A stretch of DNA of 64,000 bases, taken from NCBI GenBank assembly GCA_900169235.1, contig FWCC01000214.1, positions 62,001 through 126,000 of the forward strand. Direction: 5' to 3'. Shown here one piece after another: positions 23,120 to 33,649 of this stretch; the stretch's first letter is position 1; each line of letters opens with the position of its first letter. The position numbers and the translations under genes were made by a program. Under the pieces are notes generated by a model. The model saw only the letters and a list, made by a program, of their open reading frames with translations, was not told the origin of the DNA and searched no databases. Origin of the DNA: Zarea fungicola. Taxonomy: Eukaryota; Ascomycota; Sordariomycetes; Hypocreales; Cordycipitaceae.

Positions 23120-23939
23120 CTAAAACCAAGCCAAGGTCCACGTGCACGGCAGGTTCGGCCATCTCTCTTGCCAGGCGGCGAGGATATCTGGGACGCGCTC
23201 GTCAAACGAGGCACGGCTTGCGGCACTAGCCATGTCAAACGCTGTGGCACCAACAGCCTCACGCTCCTCCTTTGCCACCGCGTTGAGGGAATTGGCCAGG
23301 TCTAGGATACCCTGGCCACCGATATGAGCCTCCTCGTGGTTATCCTTGATTTCCACATTGATAACATGAACGGGACGATTCAGGGGCGAGCCTCGATTCA
23401 TGAGGTCGTCGACCACTGCATCCCAGCACCGCTCCTCACAAGTGAACACAATATCAACGACGCCGCCTTCGCTTCCGTCGCTGCCACGGTCTGTCGTGTG
23501 CTTCAGGCGGGGAACACCGATGGCCCAGTCCTGCCAGCGTTCCGGGCCCCATTTGACGTCCCGGTTCCTGGAAAGCATATTCAGGATGCCATTATTCTTA
23601 TACAATCTAGCGTCCTTTGACTCGAGTTCTTTGTACATGCTATCATACGATGTCTTGTTGAACTGGTATACGTTGGGCTGCGTAATGGTAGGTCCGGGAA
23701 GGCGCACGAGTGAACCTGTCCCAAAGGAGATGACGGGATAGTCGGCTTGGGACAGTCGCAAATGGGCTTCCATGGAACTGGGAGCAGTCAGCATCCGCTC
23801 ATAGAAACATGTGTCGGGCGTGGAAAGCATACCGGTTCTGATTACTGGCACAAACAGTGCAGAACTTAAGTTTAAACTCGACAGCAGCATTGTCTGCGCC
23901 ATTGGCAGCAGCGGCCGCACCGTTAGATGTAGCTGCCAT
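23120..23939 (-). CDS. SSU72: RNA polymerase II CTD phosphatase Ssu72
   Basis: Two exons on the minus strand, 23939-23833 and 23777-23120, with a 55-bp intron (GTATGC...CCCAG), give 254 aa. The spliced N-terminus reads [20 protein letters not shown], supplying the protein-tyrosine-phosphatase signature CX5R (Cys-Ala-Ser-Asn-Gln-Asn-Arg). Downstream are the family blocks [46 protein letters not shown] and [13 protein letters not shown]; the last carries the general-acid Asp. The protein ends [13 protein letters not shown], as in other fungal orthologues. Ssu72 dephosphorylates Ser5/Ser7 of the polymerase CTD and works with the cleavage/polyadenylation factor in termination and snoRNA 3' processing. 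An unspliced frame starting at 24007 lacks the CX5R and is not the true protein. Confidence 0.96.
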
Positions 23940-24450
23940 TTTGTGATGGTATCACCGTCGCGACACGTAGAGGTAATGAAAAACGGGGTTGACAGGGTCG
24001 CTGCCAAGGGGCGAGGACGACACTATTACGCAGCAGATTAGCTTGGCTGCTGAATGAGAAGAATTGGATGACAAAATGTAAGCAATTCAAGGTTATTCCA
24101 TCAGTGTTGTTAAAGTTGTTTGCGTATAAAGTGTCTATCAACATGCAAAGTTCAGACAGCTCCAATATTTGAATTCATCATGGAATTTGGCAGCACAAGA
24201 GTATGTACAGCAGTGTCTTACCCGGCTCTGTAGAATTTACGTCATATGATGCGTTAAAATAGACCGTCGTGCCACCAGCTCAACCGGTGGTATGGGACGA
24301 TGGTATTGGGAAGAGGATGAAGAATGCGGTGTGATTTTACGACGCGAAGGAAAAGCGAGGGCAATTGTTTGTGTGCAGCTGCAGTGGGGCGGCTAAATTC
24401 CGGCTTGTCTCTCTGCTACGAACGGTCCGCAGTAATAATTGCAGCTCTAG

Positions 24451-24466
24451 TACTCCGTACGGAGTA
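24451..24466. repeat. 16-bp perfect palindrome TACTCCGTACGGAGTA
   Basis: Self-complementary over all 16 bases. A related half, GTACTCCGTAC, recurs at 26052-26062. Such CCGTACGG palindromes are scattered through many filamentous-fungal intergenic regions; no function is assigned. Confidence 0.7.
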
Positions 24467-25865
24467 ACTACTGGTAGCTACATATATAAATTTAGAATTG
24501 AAATAATAATGAGATGACCTTGTGTGACCATCTGCACGGATTTAATCCGGGAAACTATAGGACAGCCAAATCCTGTATCGTTTTGGCCAATTTATTCCCA
24601 TCAATGCCCGGCCATAGCGCATGGCTGCACCGTTTTGGTACACTGCTCGGTCGGCGTTAGTGCGTGCATAATGTGAAACAAGGGAGACGCTGCACCTTGA
24701 CCCAATCACGTAATTAATATTTCAGTAGTGGCACAGTGACGGCCACAGTCACACTGCGTAGACGCCTACCTGATTGAGGGAGAAGCAAACGGTGAACAGC
24801 TGGGCTGTATTCATCCAATTGTATTCCGTACTTGCAAAGTATCTTACCATCCCCCCCCCCTCTTCAACAACGGCCTGAACCTTCAACGGGGATATGGAGC
24901 TGAGAGCGGCGTGTAAAGGTAATCGAATTCGGAGTTTGCTATTAACTATACCGAATGCTTTGCTTGGACCCTGTGTTTTCATCCCAAATCAATGCACAAA
25001 GTTAAAATCTGTTTGCTGTTTCTGCACGTGGCGCCGGCCGGGATGATCCACGACATCCTTGCTCAGGCGTTTCACCATCCCGGCCATGGTGGCGGCAGTG
25101 TCGAACTGCACATCACTGCTGGGGAGAGCCAGAAAGAAATGCGCAGCAAATCGCAACTCCTTTCTGGTGGTGTTTAGCCCGAAGAAGTCTATGTACATAT
25201 GTCCTGTAGTCCGGAAACCTGTACGAAGCGTGCCCAGTAGTCTCAGCCCCTAGTATCTTTCTCTTCTCATTTCCCGCTTCTCCCATGTTGCCTGTTGGGG
25301 CGACTATATTACTATTTCGCCTTGGCTGGCCCTGTCATTTTACGATACCCTGTGTTGTAAGAGATTGATGGTCTATCTAGTCTCTTGATTCTGTCGTGCT
25401 GCCAAGAATCTATTTTGGTGTATTCTTAGGCCGTCCAGGACGCCGGACTTGCAAGGGTCTTGCAGGGAGGTGATTCGGGGGCAGGTCCCCCTTGAATCCA
25501 ACGTATTCTGTCTTGGGAAATGAGCAGAGGGTTATATTACTTGTATGAGGTACATGACCTCATTTTAATATCGAGCCGAGGCGATATTGCAGGCATGTCG
25601 TGTGCTCTAGCATGTATGCGGATGGGCCTTTCTCTCAGGGAAAGGTGGTAGCCATCTAACCGATCGGGACAGTGGCCGACGTGAAACAAATTGTACGCAG
25701 CCGTGCAAGTAGACGCAAGCAAGCCCGGCTTGATTTTCCCAGCCATGGAAAGATGCTGCTGTTTTCCACGGCCTGGGTATGTTGAGACTAGCTTAATTCG
25801 TACTCGCCACAGGTAAAGTGCGTTGCAGGTACATACATACATGTACTGGGTATGAGGCGAAAGTT

Positions 25866-25907
25866 NNNNNNNNNNNNNNNNNNNNNNNNNNNNNNNNNNN
25901 NNNNNNN
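25866..25907. other. Run of 42 N (assembly gap or mask)
   Basis: Undetermined bases. The flanks carry an inverted TACTGGGTA (about 25844-25852) and TACCCAGTA (about 25919-25927), so the missing sequence may sit in a hairpin or simple repeat that was hard to assemble. Confidence 0.95.
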
Positions 25908-27022
25908 CTTACCCATCTTACCCAGTATGCCATCGTACAAAGTACTAGGTAGCTTTTGGTATAGGGAGGTAGGTACTTGCAGACCTGCATTCATCAAGTA
26001 GGTACGTGTACTAATCAAGGTCCTGAAGGGCACTAAATATAGCACAAGTAGGTACTCCGTACATCCTGTCCCGTCTATTCCGTGGCAAGGCAATAATATG
26101 TGCATCAGTCAAGTCGACCGCCAAACCCTGCTCGGCAACCAATGCAAGCCATCATTGTATCCTTGCTCCCCAATGCTATCCTTTTGCGCCATCGATGCAT
26201 CATCAGCACATCTACAACGGCCCCGCTGCCGTTTTTGTAGTTGTTGTACGGGTAGGGTAGCAGTCGTTCGTCGGCAAAACCATTCGTCAACTAAAAAGTA
26301 CTTGCCTACTAGACCCTGTTTGGCGCCGGCTTATTCGCACAGCGGGCAGCAACTCCATTTTGTGACCCCAGCTGAGGCGGGCCTTGCGCCTCGACAGGTT
26401 TCCCCTCCACCTCCTCCTCTTCTATTTTTGCTGGCAGGCAACCAATCTTGCATCCCACCACTCACTCCCCTCCCTCTTCGCTTATTATTATTGATAGCTG
26501 GGCCGTCAACTGCTGAGCAGGGGTCCGCTGCAGAAGAGTGCCTTTCCCGCTTCTCGTCGAACCCTGGTTTTTTTTTTGGTACTCTTAACTTCATCTCCTT
26601 TAGTTGTATATGACGGCAGCGCCGTTCTAACTCTTCCTGCCTACCCCACGCTCTGGCTCCCGCCTTGCGTCTGCGCCCTCTCTCTCTCCCCAGCCGCTAC
26701 CAAATATTAGGTTGCGCCAGGCGCCGGCAGAGAGCCTCCGCGTTTTCTTCGCCATCGCGCCCTCACAATAGCACAATCCAACAACCAGCTCTGCTGGTAC
26801 AAGTCGCATCTCATCAGCGCCTGACACTCCTTTACCGTCAGCTGCCTTGTAGTTGATCTCCGCCGCCACTCTCTCCTCTCCCTCGGTGGTTGACGCCGTT
26901 GCGACTAACCAGAGTGGTGTACAAAAAGGTCTAGCGCACGCATCGCCTCCAGCGAATACATCTTCCTGGTGTGCGGCCCGCCTGTCAAGGCGCCCGTTCG
27001 CCCATCCTTGGTCTGCGACGGC

Positions 27023-28543
27023 ATGACAACGACTGCAGCCATGTCCACGACAGCCTCTCCAGCGGCCACCGCCGCCAACGACTCCTCTCCCGTCTCCTCC
27101 AAGACGAGCCCCTCTGCGCAGCAATCGCTCACCACGACAGCCCCATCCTCGCGCCACTCAACCCTCGCCCGCTCAATGTCGCACGCCTCGAGGAACCGAC
27201 TCTCACAGTACTCGACGGGCTCTGTCCCTTCCAAGTCGAGGCCAGAGTCCCACGCCTTTCCGCTGTTCCCTTCTACCCTGGCCTACACCCTCGTGCGCGA
27301 TTTCGCATATCCATATACAAACCCGCTCCATTACGGCCCGCCTCCAGAGCCGTCTGGGCCGCCTTCAGGCTGGACCACACCTGCTAGCGAGAGTCGCCGG
27401 CTGTCTGACCCCCCTGTCGCCTGGGACCACCGGCTGTCATCTCAGTTTTGGGGCACCGACGGACTCTCGCGTGGCCATGATATCCCCCCTATCCAGTGCG
27501 CTGATGGCGGACCTCCGTATAGCGAAGACGAAGATCTGCAGAGCCCCGTGGTGGCTACACGACACCGCAAGCACAAATCGGCCACATCGGCCGCCGGTGG
27601 CCGTCGGAGCCAGATAGTCAATCCCTCCAACTATGACAGCGAGAGAGGATACTATGTCGGCACTAGCGGCGACGGAAGTGAGAAATACTACGTCAATCAA
27701 GGCGGCGAAGCAAATGGACCGGGCGGCGAGTTTGTTACATATCCTCCCGACCAATCACGCCACAGCCGCGCATATCACTTTGACCAGACAAGCCGTGGCC
27801 AAGAAGGATTTGTAGGCTCTGAGAATGCAAGCTCACCCGCATCCTCCGGCTTCCATGATGCGGACGAATCCCGCTATTCACGGGATTACCAATTCACCAT
27901 CACCTCGCCCGACGAAGAATTCCATGGTAAGGCTGTTGCGCTCTTTGATTTCGAGCGCGAAAATGAAAACGAGCTGCCTCTTGTTGAAGGGCAGATTATT
28001 TGGGTCTCATACCGACACGGCCAAGGCTGGCTGGTTGCCGAGGACCCCAAGACCCAAGAGAGCGGTTTGGTACCAGAAGAGTATGTGCGTCTGCTGCGCG
28101 ATATCGAAGGTGGCATGAACAGCCTCACAGGCAATATCAACGATGCCATGGGCTCAGGAACTGATGCCAGTACCCCGACACAAACTGAGCATTTCACCCA
28201 CGGCCATGCTGCTAGCTCTAGCAGCGGTACCAATGGCTACCATCAACCCGTCGTGTCCATGTTTTCCACCTCGAGCAAAGACCTTAACCCATACCCCACT
28301 GAGCAGCTGGGTATTCAGGCGGGACAGATGCCTCCGCAGGTTGTGCACTACCATGGCCAGCGCGGCGGTAGCCAGACCGGGACTCCGACCCTCAACCAGG
28401 GACAAGACACCCCAACTCTACCCCGAGAGGGCGAAGACGACGCAGCCAAGGAAGACAAACGATCATCTCGCCAGGCTGTCAGAGATTCAAAGACGGCTAC
28501 ATTACCCAAGGAGCAAGAGCCCATTCCCGCCCAACATCGATGA
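27023..28543 (+). CDS. NBP2: SH3-domain protein, Nbp2-like
   Basis: Single exon, 506 aa from the ATG at 27023. The frame extends upstream only to non-ATG codons, so this ATG is preferred. The N-terminal third is Ser/Thr-rich and disordered. Near residues 75-115 is FPSTLAYTLVRDFAYPYTNP, a conserved-looking block. One SH3 domain lies at about 300-359: GKAVALFDFERENENELPLV, then a Trp-rich GQIIWVSYRHGQGWLVAED and SGLVPEEYVRLL, with the ALFDF, ELP, GW and PEEYV positions of a peptide-binding SH3. Yeast Nbp2 adapts the phosphatase Ptc1 to MAP-kinase pathways (Hog1, cell-wall integrity). The SH3 and the layout fit Nbp2, but orthology is inferred from the domain alone. The tail is disordered, Gln/Pro/Gly-rich, then charged. 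Confidence 0.82.
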   Translation: MTTTAAMSTTASPAATAANDSSPVSSKTSPSAQQSLTTTAPSSRHSTLARSMSHASRNRLSQYSTGSVPSKSRPESHAFPLFPSTLAYTLVRDFAYPYTNPLHYGPPPEPSGPPSGWTTPASESRRLSDPPVAWDHRLSSQFWGTDGLSRGHDIPPIQCADGGPPYSEDEDLQSPVVATRHRKHKSATSAAGGRRSQIVNPSNYDSERGYYVGTSGDGSEKYYVNQGGEANGPGGEFVTYPPDQSRHSRAYHFDQTSRGQEGFVGSENASSPASSGFHDADESRYSRDYQFTITSPDEEFHGKAVALFDFERENENELPLVEGQIIWVSYRHGQGWLVAEDPKTQESGLVPEEYVRLLRDIEGGMNSLTGNINDAMGSGTDASTPTQTEHFTHGHAASSSSGTNGYHQPVVSMFSTSSKDLNPYPTEQLGIQAGQMPPQVVHYHGQRGGSQTGTPTLNQGQDTPTLPREGEDDAAKEDKRSSRQAVRDSKTATLPKEQEPIPAQHR

Positions 28544-29295
28544 GCAGTGGAGGTCTGTTTTGCAAACTTGAATACTACAACGAAAATCAGTTACCACCAT
28601 CCCTTCAGTCTGGCCAACAACCCATTACCGAGTACATGTTACTGGTTACCGCTTCAGAAGCTGGCAAAAAGTTGCAATGTTGATTGGCCTTGGAACAACA
28701 GGTACAACCAGATGCTGATCCACACGTGAGCGTTGAACGCAAACGAAGAGGAATGGTTGGCACCACATGGTTTAACTCGATGAGTGTCAACAATATTGTT
28801 TCCAATTATGGGGCATTTTAAATAGGCTGTTTACGGCCGCCTGTAATGTCATACACTCAAATGACTTTATATTTTTGATGATTACGGGGAGATTTGTAAC
28901 GGGTGAAGGTGACAACGAATGAGATGAGATGCGCAGCATGACGAAAGGCATTGCATACATAGGGCTGAATTGAATAGACGCAAATCAAATTAAATCGTTG
29001 GATAGAACACAGGGGCAAGTTCGGTAGCCCCTTTCCTGGTAACGTCATTGATTTTCCCAAGCACTTCGTGGAATCCAAATCGAGATGCGAACGAATGTCT
29101 GGGGAACAGGTTGACGTGCATATCACGTGCATTGTGATGTGCGTTTTTTTGGTGGGGAGCTCCAAACGGTTGCAGGAACCGTGTTACGTCAGGAAAGCTC
29201 CGGTAGCTCCCGCAGATTGCATTATCAATCATCATCCGAAGAGGGCCAATTGAACGCTCAATCGTCCCAACAACAGATTCAAATAGCGACTTAAG
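28544..29295. other. Intergenic, no supported feature
   Basis: 752 bp between two plus-strand genes. Nothing recognisable beyond the presumed 3' end of the SH3 gene and the MCR1 promoter. Confidence 0.5.
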
Positions 29296-30568
29296 ATGTT
29301 TTCTCGATCAGCTCTCCGCGCCGCCCGGCCGCTTAGAATGGTATGTACTGATATTTTCGTCGATTTCAATGATAGTGGCTCCCTCTGCGCTTCAACTATG
29401 CGTCACTCGCCGATGCTTCCAATCAGCTTGTAGCCACATGTTTTCTTCCATGGAGAGGAGGGGTAGAGGCTGACAGTCCACCCTAGCAGGCTCGCCGTTT
29501 TGCGACCGAGAGTGGCCCTTCTGCCACCCAGCAGGCCGAGGCCAAGCAGACCGCCGAGGCAGCCAAGAGAGCCGCAGAGGTCGGCCCCAAGGCCGGCAGC
29601 AATGCCGGAATCTACGCCGTTGGCGCCGCCGTCATTGGCGCCGGCGCGTACTACTTCAGCAGCAGTGGCGGCAGCAAGGTCGCAGTCCCCAAGGCGCCCG
29701 CCCAGCCTGCATTTACTGGCGGCGACCAAGGCTTCCTTTCGCTCAAGCTCGCCGAGGTGATTGATGTCAATCACAACACCAAGCGCTTCCGCTTTGAGCT
29801 GCCCGAGAAGAACATGGTCCCCGGTCTGCCCACGGCCAGCGCCGTTCTGACCAAGTACAAGGGCGAGAACGACAAGAAAGCGACTCTGCGTCCTTATACC
29901 CCCATCAATGATGAGAGTAAGATATTCCCTTCTCTTAGCGGGCTCATGGCAATGCCGTTTTAACCTAGCAATCATGCTAACCTGCGTCAACTTGTGTAGA
30001 CGAGAACGGTTATCTTGAGCTCCTCGTCAAAAAGTACCCCGACGGTCCCATGAGCACGCACATCCACGACCTGCAGCCCGGCCAGACGCTCGACATCAAG
30101 GGGCCTCTCCCGAAGTACGCCTGGACCGAGAACAAGCATGACCACATCGGCCTCATTGCCGGCGGTACCGGCATCACCCCCATGTTCCAGCTCGCGCGCG
30201 GCATCTTCAAAAATGCCAATGACAAGACCAAGGTCACAGTCGTGTTTGGCAACGTGAGCCAGGACGATATCCTGCTCAAGAAGGAGCTCGAGCAGCTGGA
30301 GAACACCTACCCGCAGCGCTTCCGCGCCTTTTACGTACTCGACAAGGCGCCCAAGGAGTGGCGCGGCAGCACAGGCTTCATCACCAAGGACCTGCTCAAG
30401 ACGGTACTCCCGGAGCCCAAGAGCGAGAACATCAAGATCTTTGTCTGCGGACCCCCCGGTCTGATGAAGGCCATTTCCGGCCCCAAGGTCAGCCCCAAAG
30501 ACCAGGGCGAGCTGTCGGGTGCGCTGCAGGAGCTGGGTTACAACAAAGACCAGGTGTACAAGTTCTAA
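29296..30568 (+). CDS. MCR1: NADH-cytochrome b5 reductase, mitochondrial (Mcr1)
   Basis: Three exons, 29296-29340, 29490-29916 and 30000-30568, give 346 aa. Exon 1 encodes a 15-residue basic presequence ([15 protein letters not shown]) that continues into ARRFATES, a mitochondrial targeting signal. A hydrophobic helix at about 53-70 ([17 protein letters not shown]) is the membrane anchor. FAD binding is seen in RPYTPIND near 148, and NAD binding in [16 protein letters not shown] near 212 and CGPPG near 309; the protein ends YNKDQVYKF. Mcr1 passes electrons from NADH to cytochrome b5 and other acceptors; in yeast it exists as outer-membrane and intermembrane-space forms and takes part in ergosterol synthesis and ascorbyl-radical reduction. 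Introns 1 and 2 are 149 and 83 bp. At intron 1 a CTAGCAG acceptor (29489) was chosen over TGACAG (29476) because it keeps frame and family sequence. Confidence 0.96.
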
Positions 30569-32209
30569 GCCATTAGACTAGGGATAGATGGGCACTTTTT
30601 CTTTTCCGCCTAGAGTTGTAAGATTTAGATGGAGACCAATACACCGTACAATTTACGAACATTCTGGTTTACTTGCATGTGTTGCATGCGCCACCTTGAG
30701 CTTCAGCGCATACCGGAAGGGTCTCCGTGGTTGAGCCGCAACTCTAGATTCGGAAATGTGGTGGGTTACTATAGTTGCCGAAAAAAAAAAAAAGACTGCC
30801 CGTAATCCATTTTTCCGAGGGCTATTTTTAAACAAGGAGTGGAATGCATAATATCACATGTGGCTGAGTTGTCAGATGTCGGATGTCAGGAAATAAATTA
30901 GGCTTTAAAGTGAACAAGGAAGGGACAACCCGTTCTTTACAGTTTCGTGGCCTTGCCTCAACAGAAAATCATGCAGGTTTTGTAGAAAATGCTATCCAAA
31001 AATGGCAATGGCCCCTGACGATTTCAATTTATTCAGCTGCGAGGGAGAGATGGGAGCTATGCGAAGTACGACAAGAGGGTCCAAATCATTGGGTGGCTCA
31101 GTGGCTCTGGGGCAGATTTAAGAGTCGGCGAGAGACGCTAATCCGAAGAGCCAAGCCGTAGATCATTTCGACGGTTATATTAGGCAACCTCTGCGAAAAG
31201 GGTTCGATGACTGAGATAGCGTGCTTTTTCTTCTTCACGCAATGTTCAGTAAACAAGCAAGAGGACAAAAAGTTCAAGCTCTCCCAATTTGGATAGTGGT
31301 CTTCTTTAAATGGCCAACACATTCTGCCTGACCCAATATGTGAGCTTATTACTGATCATAAGCACACTTTTGACTGGCAAGACTGGGAATAGACCGCCAA
31401 GCCAAGAGTTGGAGTAGGGCTGACGAGATGGTCCACCGACAGCGGCGTGTCAGCCATGGACGGCGTAGTGTCCCTGAGACCAAAGAAGGCAGGTTGATGC
31501 TAGACTTCGGGGGGGGGGGGGGGGGGATTCTTACCAAATAACACATTAGAAACAGTGGTTTTAAATGGGACGTGGTCTTGAGAGTGATGTGCTGCTAGCG
31601 ATGCTATTCCGCTTAGCCTGACTACAAGCTTCTTTGCCCATCTGCAAAGGTAGAAATTAATCAGGTCGACAGTCTTCAGCCGCAGTGGGAGTCTGCCTCA
31701 AATCTCTGTCCAGAACGAGCCGCAGTCGCCCTGGGATGGAGAGGCTAATCTCGTTCTGCTCGCACAGCTGAACATTTTGTCGTCAAGGCCCCATGGTGAG
31801 CAAGGCAGAATCAGGCGCTTGTCTGTTGGCTTGTGGGCTTGCTTGTGGGCTTGCTTTCCACGGTCGCTCGCAAGAAAAGGCTTAAAATAGTACCCAATAG
31901 TTACAGGAACAGAAGAACCGGGGTAGCGTGAATCAAGAGGCGGCCAGTCTCGTTGTTAATAAAGGGTCCCTCTACCGCCAGTGTCTCTCCATTACATTTA
32001 ATTTCAATTTCAATTTTCATTGCTTTCAATTTCATTCCTTCTCATTAGGCCCTATTTTTAATATTGAAGAGAAAGACGTCGCGATAGGACGGCATCACTC
32101 TTCTGTCGACGAGGGTCTTATAAGTTAGAGTCATACACCGAAAGCGCTCCTAAGTCAAGGGACTCCTAACGAGAGAAAAAAATACAAGAACAGAAAACAA
32201 AAGACGAAG
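30569..32209. other. Intergenic, with poly-G tract and short tandem repeats
   Basis: 1641 bp. Contains a G18 homopolymer at 31509-31526, a tandem CTTGTGGGCTTG stretch at about 31825-31856, and TTCAAT-type repeats at 31998-32034. ORFs are short and not protein-like. The last 200 bp should be the promoter of the MARVEL gene. Confidence 0.5.
31509..31526 (+). repeat. Poly-G tract of 18
   Basis: Uninterrupted run of 18 G. It could form a G-quadruplex or stall polymerases, and its length is prone to sequencing error. Confidence 0.9.
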
Positions 32210-32686
32210 ATGGGTTCCGCAATGCGTGATGCCGGCAAGGAACACATTCCCAACTATCCTCGTGGCTGGATCACAATTCGCATTCTCCAATTCATCCTCG
32301 CCATCATCACCCTTGGTCTCTGCAGCTACCTCGTCGCCATCAGCAACAGGAACATAATCGGGGCTGGGTTTTATGTGGAAATCTTTACAGTAAGAACATG
32401 GCTGTTCCAAGCAGACATTCACCTTCCCCTTCGCTGCTCTACATGGAAAAACTAGAGACAGGCAGGCAAGAGGAACAGAAAACCAAGTGCTAACTTGGGG
32501 AAACAAGGCCGTCTGCACAATGGTTACCAGCATCTGGCTCATCTCCGCCCACTCTTGCGCCCCGCGTGCCTTCAACTACTGGGCCGTCCTCATTCTTGAC
32601 ATCTACCAGTACCTCCTCTGGCTCGGCGCCTTTGCCGCCTGCGCCATCCTGGCGGCGGGTCTATTTGCTGGCCGTTCTCTTATGAA

Positions 32687-32718
<32 letters not shown>

Positions 32719-33359
32719 TTAACAACAACTTCAAGTACCTGGTCCGTCGGTACTACATTGATTGGAACGATGATATTTACAAAGGTGCGCATTTCGATAC
32801 CACGACGGCAGCGATTGGTGCTGCGGCTGCCGGTCTAGGTGCTTTGGAATTGTAAGTTCCTTCTTCTTCCTTCCCACGCCCATTCATATGCATTGCAGCA
32901 TCTGCCATGAAAGTTCAGCATTCAACAATAAGAAAGTTACTAACCGCCAATGTAATGAAAACCAGCCTCTTCTATTTCATCTGCCTCATCGTCGACTCCG
33001 TCGTCATCCACCGCCACCGCCGCGCCGGCCTGCACAGCCGTCCTGTCCGACACATGGGCAACATCCTCATGGTGCCCCAGCAGCAGACAAGCGCCTACGC
33101 TGCCGTGCCGCAGCAGGGCGTCCCGTTCACGCAGCAGGAGACGGCCTACCACCCGCAGCAACTGTACAACGCGCCACCTCCGCAGCAGCAAGCCGGGTAC
33201 GCTGGCCAGGGATACTATGGCTCGCCCGCGCCACTGATGCCCCAGCATACGGGCACATCGTACCAGAAGAGTGTGTCCCCGGCGCCGACGCAGCCCGGCG
33301 TGGCATATCCTCCTCCACCTCAGCAGCAGCGGCAGCAGCACGACAGCTCGCAATACTAA
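32210..33359 (+). CDS. MARVEL-domain four-helix membrane protein
   Basis: Three exons, 32210-32389, 32508-32851 and 32966-33359, give 305 aa. Four hydrophobic helices are visible: IRILQFILAIITLGLCSYLV (about 22-43), AVCTMVTSIWLISAH (from 61), a long one around LLWLGAFAACAILAAGLFAG (about 95-115), and FLFYFICLIVDSVVIHRHRR (from about 175), which fits the fungal MARVEL family. The segment between helices 3 and 4 is Ser/Asn-rich (a run of AGC codons). The cytoplasmic tail of about 110 residues is rich in Gln, Pro and Tyr. MARVEL proteins organise membrane domains such as eisosomes or vesicle fusion sites; the role here is unknown. Intron 2 splits a Phe codon (TT^C), and the fourth helix is obtained only after splicing. 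Confidence 0.85.
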
Positions 33360-33649
33360 CGAGAGAACAAACCATCGGGCGGGCAAAAAATATTGGGAGG
33401 GATATATGGATTTAGTTTATGTGGCCGGCTCGGCTTCTGGCGTATGGGTGTTGGTTGTTGTATCATGATTAAATTATTGGATATCCTTTTTAGGCGAGCC
33501 AATTCATATGGCTCCATAATTTGACGGACTTGCATGAAATGAAAAGTACTCTGTAAGCTGATAATGCATGTCCTTTTACTCACTGATTTCATTTCAAATT
33601 TCATCGTATTAGGTATCTACTAACTAAATGACACATCTATGTTTCAGGC

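Larger units (their letters stand above)
23940..27022. other. Divergent intergenic region between SSU72 and NBP2-like gene, contains assembly gap
   Basis: 3083 bp. Contains a C-run near 24850, a TACTCCGTAC-type palindrome at 24451, GTAGGTAC-like repeats around 25965-26062, and a gap of Ns. CT-rich and Pro/Ser-coding-looking sequence at 26390-26900 is best read as promoter and leader of the SH3 gene. No gene supported. Confidence 0.5.
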
